The position numbers and the translations under genes were made by a program. A stretch of 25,998 nt of DNA from Priapulus caudatus (lineage: Eukaryota; Priapulida; Priapulimorpha; Priapulimorphida; Priapulidae): NCBI RefSeq assembly GCF_000485595.1, contig NW_014577520.1, positions 23,294 through 49,291 on the forward strand, read 5' to 3'. The number at the start of each line of letters is the position of its first letter. Position 1 is the first letter of the stretch. A model generated the notes under the pieces. That model did no database searches. It saw only the letters and a list, made by a program, of their open reading frames with translations, and had not been told where the DNA came from. Shown here piece by piece: positions 8,970 to 16,921 of this stretch.

Positions 8970-8991
8970 AAACAAGTGTCACTGCAAGACC
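8970..8991 (+). CDS. Candidate 22-nt microexon, last strand of cupredoxin domain 2
   Basis: After TCTACCCAG the frame predicted by exon 8098-8173 reads KQVSLQD plus one base, then a good donor GTATGT. Joined to the previous exon, the domain ends KNKKKQVSLQD, which aligns with SKIVGAIVVVSQ of domain 1 and so supplies the missing final strand. The exon is very short, and the frame stays open to a stop at about 9050, so an alternative donor further on is possible. It ends in phase 1. Confidence 0.5.
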
Positions 8992-9346
8992 GTATGTCAG
9001 ACGTTGTATACGTTAGCATAACCGCGTCACTCTGTTCTCTCTACACGTAATACACTCTAGATCTGCGCCGTACTCGCATCTCACGCTGTTCGTAAAAGCT
9101 CCTAATTATGAGTAATCCCTTATCACCATGCAGTCTCGTTTCAGATTTCCGAAAGTCTTTCAAAAATTTGCGCGAAATATTAAAAAAAGAAAAACGTGGA
9201 TATTTTTTTAGAGTAAGTTCTACTGTTCATTGCGAGGGATTAGGGTTTCGGTAAAACTTGCTAAACGTAGGTGGCGCTGGTGCGGTGGGGGTTGTACTAT
9301 TAACGTAGGTGGCGCTGGTGCGGTGGGCGCTCTACTAATAATGTTA
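8992..9346 (+). other. Intron segment with a short tandem duplication
   Basis: This is unique sequence up to a two-copy direct repeat at about 9265-9340 whose unit starts AACGTAGGTGGCGCTGGTGC (about 39 bp). The repeat abuts the TTA target duplication of the large element that starts at 9347. Confidence 0.6.
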
Positions 9347-9529
9347 AGTTGGGTTTACACTACCGACTTTGTGGTGGCGAATTGGTGAGTTGGACCAACT
9401 TCCCAAATGTACAACTAGTACAGTAGATTAGAAAAAAATCGCTTCAAATTGTGAAAAAAGTATGAAAATTGGTACACTTGCATACTTTTGTATGCTGCTT
9501 TCATTTAAAAGCAGGACACACGCGATCCA

Positions 9530-10030
9530 ACTACAACTTCGGCCGCCATCTTGAATTTAAAAATGGCCGCGTTATTTTTAAAAATGCTATATCTCGGTTA
9601 ATAATCTTCATACAGGACTTGAAAATTGACTGACAAGACGTAATTTGGGTTACTATTTCATACAACAACGTGATGCATGGATCCAAAGGCTGTTTTCGGC
9701 CGGCATGCTTGAATTCAAAAATGGCCGCCGTCATTTCTTAAAAATAGCTATATCTCGCTTAATAATCTTCGTACAGACTTGAAAATTGACTGACAGACGT
9801 AATTGGGTTACAATTTCATACAACAACGTGATGCTTGATCCAAGGGCGTTTTCGGCACCAATCTTGAATTCAAAATGGCCGCGTCATTTCTTAAAAAATT
9901 GCTATATCTCGGTTAATGAATCTTCATACAGACTTGAAAATTTACTGACAGACGTATAATTTGGGTTACTATTTCATACAAACAACGTGATGCAGTGGAT
10001 CCAAGGCGGATTTAAAATGGCCGCCATACA
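9530..10030. repeat. Left-arm ~145-bp tandem units with YY1-like motif
   Basis: About four units contain GCCATCTTGAATTTAAAAAT, GCTATATCTCGGTTAATAAT and CAACAACGTGATGC, with small indels. They reappear inverted at about 11935-12470. GCCGCCATCTTG is the reverse complement of CAAGATGGCGGC, the consensus bound by YY1 in animals. Confidence 0.75.
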
Positions 10031-10260
10031 AATTACAAACTTAGCAATATTCGTTCACGACGAGAAGATATAGAGACGTGAAAATATTGCCGACTGGCGC
10101 AGGTTAATACCCATCCGGCCAAGTCGACACGTGCCGTATCCAACACGCGCGTTGGAAAACGATGGGAAAACACGCATTTTATCGTGGAGCTTCTAAACAC
10201 GCATTTTCAACGTGCCGTTCTTCAAGTAAACGCGACGCTGTACACAAGCAGTTCAAAACT

Positions 10261-11435
10261 CTACGCGCGCGAAGCGACGCACGCACGCAACACGTAACAG
10301 ATAGCTGAAGTAGCCCGCCCCGCGAGAACGCACGCACGCACATAACAGATAGCTATATACGCGCACGAGCACGCACGCACATAACCAGAAGCTATATACG
10401 CGCGCGAGCACGCACCGCACATAACAGGGTACGCTATACGCGCGCCGAGCACGCGACGCACATAATCAGGTACCTAATACGCCCGGCGAAGAACGCACGC
10501 ATCCACGCACATAACAGATAGCTATATATACGCGCGCGAGCAACGCAGCAGCATAAACAGGTACCTATACGCCCGCGAGAACGCACGCACATAACAGATA
10601 GCGATACGCCCGCGAGCACGCACGCACATAACAGGTACCTATACGCCCGCGAGAACGCACGCACGCACATAACAGATAGCTATATACGCGCGCGAGCACG
10701 CACGCACATAACAGGTACCTATACGCTCGCGAGAACGCACGCACAATAACAGAAGCTATATACGCGCGCGAGCACGCACGCAAATAACAGGTACTTATAC
10801 GCCCGCGAGAACGCACGCACAATAAGCAAAAGCTGATATACGCGCGCGAGCACTCACGCATACATAAACAGGTACCTATACCCCGCGAGAACGCACGCAC
10901 ATAACAAAAGCTATATACGCGCGCGAGCACGCACCGCACAAAACAGGTACCTATACGCCCCGGAGAACGGCACGCACGCACATAACAGAAGCTATATACG
11001 CGCACGAAGCACGACGCACATTAACAGGTACCTATACGCCCGCGAGAACGCCGCACATAACAGAAGCTATATACGCGCGCGAGCACGCACGCACATAAAC
11101 AGGTACCTATACGCCCGCGGAAACGCACCACGCACATAACAAAAGCTATATACGGCGTGCGAGCACGCACTGCACATAACAGTACCTATACGCCCGCGAG
11201 AACGCACGCGCACGCACATAACAGATGAGCTATATACGCGCGCGAGCGAACCATGCACATAACAGGTACCTATACGCCCGCCGAGAAGAACGCACGCACG
11301 CACATAACAGATAGCTTATATACGCGCCCAAGCACGCACCCACATAACAGATAGCTATATACCGCGCGCGAGCACGCATGCACGCACATAACAGATACCT
11401 ATACGCCCGCGATAACGCACGCACCATAACAGATA
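10261..11435. repeat. Dimeric satellite, ~75-bp higher-order repeat
   Basis: Two related ~37-bp monomers alternate. Type A contains AGCTATATACGCGCGCGAGC; type B contains GTACCTATACGCCCGCGAGA. Both end with ACGCACGCACATAACAG. About 15 A/B dimers are present, with scattered single-base indels. It lies at the centre of the foldback element. Cys/Arg-rich reverse-strand open frames across it are repeat translations. Confidence 0.85.
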
Positions 11436-11934
11436 CTATACTGTACCATACAGTAGTACTATATTTGTTGTGTTGTGCAGGTACATGTTACCGCACTGAG
11501 TGACAATCTGCGACAACTGTGGACAATGCAGTTTCGAGACATTTGTTTAACTTAAACAATAGTATTATTTAGCTTGCCATGCATGTTCTTGTGTACGTAG
11601 TACTACAACCTTGTTGTATGGAATTATCTCTCTCTCAACTGGGGATTCCAGATTGCCAGTTTGGGCATTGTGTTTGTTATATACTGAGAAAAAAATCGGT
11701 AATTCAAGCATTTTCACCATGTTTGTTTGTATTCTGTTATCTATGTCATTTTGATCATTTGAAGTACAGAGTAAAGAATGTGATGGCGGCCATGTTGAAT
11801 TCAATATGGGGCCGACTTGTAATTATAATTGGAAGCTTGTGTGCCTGTTTTAATATGAGAGCTTATTAACTCTGCGCCAAGTCTGCAAATTTTCACGTCT
11901 CTATATCTTCCGTGAACGAAAAAATTGCTAAGTT

Positions 11935-12475
11935 TGTAATTTTTATGGTGGCCATTTTGAATCCAAGATGTGGCCAAAACGCTCTGTGATCACATGCATC
12001 AACGTTGTTGTATGAAATAGTAACCACAAATTACGTCTGTCAGTAAATTTTCAAGTCTGTACGAAGATTATTAACCGTAGATATAGCTAATTTTTTTAAG
12101 AAATGACGGCGGCCTTTTGAATTTAAGATGGTGGCCGAAAACGCCCTGATCACAGTGCATCATGTTGTTGGTATGAAATAGTAACCGCAAATTACGCTGT
12201 CCAGCAATATTCAAATTTGCTACGAAGATTTTAACGGAATAGTACTATTTTTTTAAGAAATGACGCGGCCATTTTTGAATCAAATGGCGGCCGAAAACGC
12301 GCCGTGCATCACATGCATCACGTTCCGTTTGTTATGAATAGTAACCCAAATGTACGTCTGTCAGGTCACATTTTCAAGTCGTGTATGAAGATTATTAACA
12401 CGGATATAGCTATTTGTTTAAGAAATGACGGCGCCGAATTTTATGAATTCAAGATGGCGGCCGGAATTGTAGGTG
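11935..12475. repeat. Right-arm inverted ~145-bp tandem units
   Basis: These are inverse copies of the left-arm units, with AAGAAATGACGGC, GATGGTGGCCGAAAACGCC and ACGAAGATTATTAAC blocks repeated about four times. The copy at about 12450-12462 holds an exact CAAGATGGCGGCC. Confidence 0.75.
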
Positions 12476-12832
12476 GATCAGCGTGTTCCTGCTTTTAATG
12501 AAAAGGCATAACAAAAGTATGCAAGTGTACCAATTTTCACGACATTTTTGCACATTTTGGAACGATTTAGAATGATATTCTGACCTAAACCGAACTGTAC
12601 TAAAACCGACAATCGGCAGTGTAACACAAAAGTTTGGCGCGACCGAACCGATCGATAGCAACTAGTTTGGGAGATTAGAACATTTCTATTCTCGCCAACT
12701 TGGAGTTTATTTTTTGTTTTTTGTTTTTTTTTTTTTTTCCGGATTGCGAAATTGGTGCCAACTCGCAAATCGCCAACATGAAGTGCAGTGTAAACCCAGC
12801 TTTAGGGGCGTGAAGAACTAGGAGTCGCATAG

Positions 12833-12934
12833 ACTGTCGCCACGTTGCTAACGTTGTTGACGTCGTTCGTGTGAGAATGCGAGACGGGACAGTCCTCGAG
12901 CGTTGTCGTTGACAAGCGCTGCGACAGCATCGCT
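12833..12934 (+). CDS. Possible N-terminal exon of cupredoxin domain 3, one frameshift
   Basis: Domain 3 lacks its first strands in the exon at 14101, so an exon is expected between 8992 and 14100. After GTCGCATAG, the phase left by the microexon reads ANVVDVVRVRMRDGTVLER. One base later the next frame continues VVVDKRCDSIA up to GCT/GTAGGG. This resembles V-x-V-x-D-x-x-x-x-P-x-V-V-T-I of domain 1. Removing one base would give an exon entering in phase 1 and leaving in phase 0, exactly as required by its neighbours. Against it: a frameshift is needed, the acceptor is weak, and the loop before GQSIFW would be longer than usual. Confidence 0.3.
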
Positions 12935-14100
12935 GTAGGGTGACACTGAGGGCGTTCATTATACCTGCCTACCTCAACATCGCCAAATGGTGCGTGTCCA
13001 CAGGCCTACATACTAACATGGGTCACAGTGACGCTCATAGGGTCTATGGTCCCGCCTGCAGGGTAGCTATCGAAGGGTACCGCTGGTACGGTTGACTATA
13101 TGCGGAACGTACCTGGAACTATCTGACATGGTTAGAGTTAGGGTTAGGGTTAGGGTTAGGGAGTAGGCGTAGGCGACTTCCCCCCTAGACTCGTTAGTGG
13201 GTAGGGCTAGGACGGTGTGGCATATTAAGATAGTAACGCAGGGTACGTTCCGATATTCGAAACGCAGTAACCGGGTACCCTCCGATAGCTCACCCTGGGG
13301 ACATAAGACGCCTCTCAGCTACAGTGACCTGTGTTCAGCTTTTTGTGTGTATAATGTAAGAATAATGACAATTGGAGATCGCGTGACTCTATAACACTGC
13401 TATGCGTGACAACAAACACACTAAGCGTACGAACGAACAGTAGTGACGATAGACAATGAATGTAAATCGATATAAGTGTGCGTTGCTGCACGTTGAGCAG
13501 TGAGTAATGTTATAGACGCGCTTCTGCACTTGCCAGATTTGGAGGATGGTCTGGAAGGGGGTGGGGGTCCCTTCTTTCCAGTATATTTAGAAAAATTTTG
13601 AATTTTCAATATTGAAATGATGCTTTCTCGTGCATTCTGGCATTGCAAATTGCAATTGAGTAAATTGATAGTGGCTGCTGTATTAATAAGCTTAAACGAA
13701 ATTTCTGGAAATTATTGGTGGACCAGTCCCCCGCAGTTCCTACAGGCCTGAGTACGTGACGATCATAGAAATAATATAGATAGACTCTTTATCTATTATT
13801 TCTATGGTGACGATAGACAGTGAATGATAACGGAGAATGAGTGACGATGGATGGGCAGAGACAGCGGTTGATGCTGCAGACGTTAGCAGCTGAGGTACGC
13901 ACTGGAGCATCATGCTCACCCTCACCGATCCCACAGCCAACATAATTCTCTTCCACTCTCCCTCTCACCACTACCGTTCTACTCGCGCGATTAATTATTA
14001 ATTAGCAATTAGTTACGAGTACTAATTGCTTTCGTGCTGCTTCCCATTGCCTGCCTGCCCCCACCTGCCGCCGCTGCTGCCGCTGCTGCTGCTGCTACAG
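12935..14100 (+). other. Intron with a palindromic element, TTAGGG run and hairpin
   Basis: It contains the palindromic element 13020-13330 (separate entry). A hairpin at about 13768-13806 has arms CATAGAAATAATATAGATA and TTATCTATTATTTCTATG. A direct repeat of GTGACGATAGACARTGAATG occurs at about 13443 and 13807. A weak candidate mini-exon at 13865-13894 is discussed among rejected items. The interval ends with GCTGCTGCTACAG. Confidence 0.55.
13020..13330. mobile_element. MITE-like palindromic element with TTAGGG repeats in its loop
   Basis: The left arm (GGTCACAGTGACG ... GGTAGCTATCGAAGGGTACC ... GGAACGTACC, to about 13113) pairs with the right arm (GGGTACGTTCC ... GGGTACCCTCCGATAGCTC ... 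ACAGTGACC, about 13241-13330). The loop carries TTAGAG followed by four perfect TTAGGG units at 13138-13161. The arms diverge at about one base in five. No flanking target duplication was identified. Confidence 0.6.
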
Positions 14101-14178
14101 GGACAGAGTATCTTCTGGACGTGGAAAGACAGTGAAGAGCAACACAATATATTGCACGTGCAGCCGGGAGAGGATGGG
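14101..14178 (+). CDS. Cupredoxin domain 3, central exon
   Basis: The 26 codons, phase 0 to phase 0, read GQSIFWTWKDSEEQHNILHV then QPGEDG. This aligns with DDWIVWTWEGCKWAHNVMQV of domain 1: the W-T-W strand, a loop and H-N-I bearing the first copper His. The acceptor is GCTGCTACAG and the donor is GGG/GTGAGC. The His is retained here, but the ligands in the next exon are not. The preceding strands of the domain must be in an upstream exon that is only tentatively found at 12833. Confidence 0.8.
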
Positions 14179-14266
14179 GTGAGCGATCGGTTACCGTGAC
14201 GAGGTCGGCCGGGGGAGGGGAGGGGAGGGAGGGAGTGGGAGATCAAGGGGGAGGGGGTAATGCAGA

Positions 14267-14419
14267 TGCGGATCCAGGGGGCACTGGGCGTTGCCCCCCA
14301 CTAGAATTTTCAGGGCAAGGGTAGTTTTAGCCTAACACCCTCCCCCTCAGTGCTTCGTGCGCCCTTGAGCTCGCATTGATTCGCCCCCCCCCCTAGAATT
14401 CAACTTCTGGATTCCGCCA
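14267..14419. mobile_element. Short MITE-like element with GCGGATCCAG termini
   Basis: TGCGGATCCAG at the left pairs with CTGGATTCCGCCA at the right. Between them lie C- and G-homopolymer-rich segments (TTGCCCCCCACTAG and CCCCCCCCCTAGAATT). The size is about 150 bp. No target duplication was checked beyond the flanks. Confidence 0.45.
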
Positions 14420-14459
14420 CGCGGCGTGAGGGTGGTGGAGTAGCAACAGCAAAGGAATT

Positions 14460-14860
14460 AAAGATGCTTTCCGCGAAATATTCAGAACGGGCCAAACATA
14501 AAATAGGCAAAAATGAATTATTTTAACATTGCACGTTTGTATACTTGCCTATATATGTGGGATAGTTAAAAAATGCTCGGGAATACGTTCATTCAAAGCT
14601 TTTAGACTACAACGTGAAAGTGCCGGGTCGAAAACAGTGTTTACTTTTTTTTTTTTGCCGCTACTGCGCGATGTTGTGACGTATACTCCGTCATCAATAA
14701 ATAAGCCTTTTACACAGAACCGGCGCGTTATACACGAACCGCGGCGAAAAGCGGATTTTGGAGCTATATTTGGATTTAGGATTATGGATAGGATTTAGGA
14801 TTTAGTAAATATTTCGATTTTTGAGTTATATATAATTGAGCAAATATAGGCTTGCCGTTT
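14460..14860 (+). mobile_element. Dispersed repeat, family of 24559-24989, this copy in + orientation
   Basis: It starts AAAGATGCTTTCCGCG and shares with the reverse complement of 24559-24989 the blocks AAAATGAATTATTTTAACAT, TTGCACGTTTGTA, GTTCATTCAAAGCTT, GATGTTGTGACGTAT and GAGCAAATATAGGCTTG. The right terminus is eroded. Confidence 0.7.
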
Positions 14861-15563
14861 AGCCGTGGTTTAACAATGAACAACTCGCACCGGAAGTGGA
14901 GATTTAATATTGGGGGATTTCAAATAAATACGTTTATTTGAAAAAGGTGCCACATGACAGAAACTCACGTAAATAAATACTTGGACATAAATACAAACCA
15001 GAATTTAGTTTTGTTTTGAATCTGAGAAATGATCCCCGGTTATAGGGGCTTTTAAAGTGGATTACGTCAACCGTAATAAAAAAGTATTCATGTTCACGAT
15101 TTTTATGGTTAAATTCTGCATTATACTTCTTATTTTAGCTATATTGTTCGATGTGAACATACACTCGTGGACTTCATACATAGCCCAAGCAAGCAATTAA
15201 TTCCAGGAACAGCAAATATCAAAATCGTCCAGGTTTTTTGGTTTTTTAACTATTGAGAAAACAATTTTATCAGGTAAGAATTTGACGTACGTTTAGTCCC
15301 GTTAAGTTTCTTACTTTTAATGTAAAAAAATGGCAACAAAAACTTCTTTTACCATAGAAAATTCGTGACGTAGTCAATTTAACAAACTATACCTGCCCCT
15401 TATGGGCGGGGAAATTGCCGTTTTTAACAGCAAGGAAGTGTTAAATTCTCCCGCCTTTTCCCGGGGGTCGGGGGGGGGAGCTGGAGTTTCAATTGACTGG
15501 TGCATTAGAGCCTTCACCCGTCAGTGTGCGAGCAGAGTTCAATATCTGTTTCAGTCCCCGCAG

Positions 15564-15711
15564 ACCGTTGTTCAGGGCGCCCTGGCGTTCAACAGCGGCA
15601 AGGCCGTGGCCAACAACAACTTCCTCTACACGTTCCTGTCGGAGGGCGTGTTCAGCGTGACGTCACACGGCAGCCCGGGCAAGCTGGGCACGATAAGGGT
15701 GCTCGACAAGG
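15564..15711 (+). CDS. Cupredoxin domain 3, C-terminal exon
   Basis: The 49 codons plus one base read TVVQGALAFNSGKAV, then FLYTFLSEGVFSVTSHGSPG, then KLGTIRVLDK. F-x-x-x-G-V-F-S-V is the final hairpin and L-G-T-I-R-V is the last strand. Where a type-1 site would have Cys-x-x-His-x-x-x-x-Met, this exon has S, a displaced His and L, so the site is not intact. Two acceptors fit the frame: CCCCGCAG (start 15564) and TGTTTCAG (start 15555, adding SPQ). The second has the better pyrimidine tract. The donor is AAGG/GTATGT and the phase is 1. Confidence 0.85.
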
Positions 15712-16255
15712 GTATGTGAAATGTCTCCTGCTGCTGCTTCTTTTTATGTTTTAGTTATATTTTTCTTCTCTGTTGTCTTTGCTTCTTCCTCCTGATTCCA
15801 TCTACTTCTCTGTCTTTCCCTCGCCGCGCTGCCTCCTCCTCTTCATCTTCCTCCTCTTCCTCCTCCTCATCTTCCCTCCTCCCCATCTCCCTGCTCCTCC
15901 TCCTTTTTGTCCTCTTCATTCTCCTCGTCAGATGAGGGCACGGACACTGGTGACGTCAGCGAGACACTTGGACGTCAGCGGGCACTGGTGAACGTCACGG
16001 ACACTGGTGACGTCACGGACACTGGTGACGTCACGGGCCGACTCTGCTCTGTCCTGATTATGAGGCGTTACATTTTGGCTGTGAAGCTCTGATTGATGAT
16101 GTACGTCACAAGTGTGTGTGCGCGCTGAGCGCGCATGTACGCGCGTATGTGTTGATGTGTGTGGTGTGACCTGTCAACGCGTGACCTTGAATATAACCTT
16201 GAATGACTGTCGGTCGCCCACCTGCTGCGTGTTATTTGTCGTTTATCGGTGGCAG
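15712..16255 (+). other. Intron with a pyrimidine tract and CRE-bearing minisatellite
   Basis: About 15735-15935 is CTCCTCCT-rich. 15939-16037 is an 18-bp minisatellite (separate entry). The tail contains GTGTGCGCGC-type repeats. The acceptor is ATCGGTGGCAG. The minisatellite follows an acceptor-like CCTCGTCAG and is open in phase, but its frame runs to a stop without a domain, whereas exon 16256 fits the phase directly. Confidence 0.6.
15939..16037 (+). repeat. 18-bp minisatellite with TGACGTCA in most units
   Basis: Units read CACGGACACTGGTGACGT, about five copies, two of them altered (CACTTGGACGTCAG and CACTGGTGAACGTCAC). Three units contain the palindrome TGACGTCA, the full cAMP-response-element core. 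Confidence 0.75.
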
Positions 16256-16410
16256 GCGTCAGAACTACGGAGCCCCGCATCACGCACGGCGGCAACGGCG
16301 GACTCGTGCGCATACCGCACATCGTACTCATCACGTCCGAGACGCCCGGTGTGAAGATCTACTACACGACCGACGCAGCCTGCCCGGAAGTCTGCAACCC
16401 CGCCATCCGG
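16256..16410 (+). CDS. CHB_HEX_C-like module, N-terminal exon
   Basis: The first two bases complete a Gly codon from exon 15711; then 51 codons run VRTTEPRITHGGNGGLVRIP, HIVLITSETPGVKIYYTTDA and ACPEVCNPAIR. The pattern P-x-I-x-x-x-G-G ... I-x-L-x-T-S-E-x-P-G-x-x-I-Y-Y-T-T-D matches the chitobiase/beta-hexosaminidase C-terminal Ig-like domain family. In other proteins this module is a beta-sandwich appendage, often in cell-surface or carbohydrate-active proteins, and it has no catalytic role itself. Two Cys, in place of the usual small residues after T-D, may form a disulfide. The donor is CGG/GTACGT in phase 0; the acceptor is GGTGGCAG. Confidence 0.9.
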
Positions 16411-16921
16411 GTACGTCGCCGCGCGAGCGCGTCATCACGTGACCGGGGGGCTTTGTCGTTGCCGCAAGAGTGTGCAGAAGCTTATAATTAATTAATAATT
16501 AATTAATTATTTAATTAATAATTTCGATATTTAATTAATTATTTAATCAGTGATTTTAATTATCTGAGCACGGCAACGGTCACGCGATCTTACCACGCGG
16601 TGGGATGGGACGGCCGCGTCTGCGCGTTTTTGTTTTTGTTTGCGTTTTGGTGCGTTTTTAGTTGTTGTTCGTTTGTCAATTTTTAAATTCATGATGAAAT
16701 TTCTTCTTCTTCTTCTTCTTCTTTTTTTTCTTCTCGGGTCACTATAGTAGTTCACGGTATTCATTAGTAGTGAATGTTGTAAGACCGTTGGACGAGAGAT
16801 TATATATATATATATATATATACATATGTATATATAATATTAATAGTATATATACATATGTGATATATATGTGTGTTTATATAGTATATAAGTAATAAAT
16901 ATATATTATATATATATATTA

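Larger units (their letters stand above)
9347..12801. mobile_element. 3.45-kb foldback DNA element with TTA target duplications
   Basis: The left end AGTTGGGTTTACACT (9347) and the right end AGTGTAAACCCAGCT (to 12801) are inverted repeats matching at 14 of 15 bases. Both are bordered by TTA (9344-9346 and 12802-12804). A TTA/TWA duplication is characteristic of PIF/Harbinger elements; TTAA-type elements such as piggyBac or Kolobok are less likely because the right side reads TTAG. Long arms (about 9347-10110 and 11862-12801) repeat each other in inverse orientation, each holding about four copies of a ~145-bp unit with GCCGCCATCTTGAATT and CAACAACGTGATGC. The centre is a dimeric satellite plus about 420 bp of unique sequence. 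No transposase frame is present, so it is non-autonomous. Confidence 0.75.
14179..15563 (+). other. Intron with a G-rich tract, a MITE and a dispersed repeat
   Basis: It holds a G-run tract (14208-14260), a short inverted-repeat element (14267-14419), and a repeat shared with 24559-24989 (14460-14860). AT-rich unique sequence runs from about 14870 to 15400. The interval around 15402-15560 is open in the reading frame of the next exon but contains no recognisable domain and is taken as intron. Confidence 0.55.

Noticed and set aside
10261-11435. Several long reverse-strand Cys/Arg/Ala-rich open frames
   Set aside because: They are translations of the dimeric satellite, with the same short peptide recurring each ~75 bp, and no family similarity.
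11481-11575. Exon-like frame after GTTGTGCAG reading VHVTALSDN
   Set aside because: The VH start resembles other domain starts, but the following residues do not fit a cupredoxin, no good donor is present, and it lies inside the foldback element.
12675-12959. Reverse-strand open frame with Arg/Ser-rich start
   Set aside because: It crosses the right end of the foldback element and a poly-T run; no splice sites or family match.
13768-13806. Hairpin as a possible microRNA precursor
   Set aside because: The stem is under 20 bp with a bulge and an AT-only sequence, shorter than animal pre-miRNA; no support without small-RNA data.
13865-13894. 30-nt exon reading RLMLQTLAAE before GTACGC, in phase with 14101
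   Set aside because: It is too short and has weak acceptors; the residues fit a cupredoxin strand only loosely. It remains an alternative to 12833-12934.
15939-16092. Exon starting after CCTCGTCAG with an in-phase frame
   Set aside because: The frame is a minisatellite translation ending in a stop, while the next exon at 16256 fits the same phase and continues a known domain.
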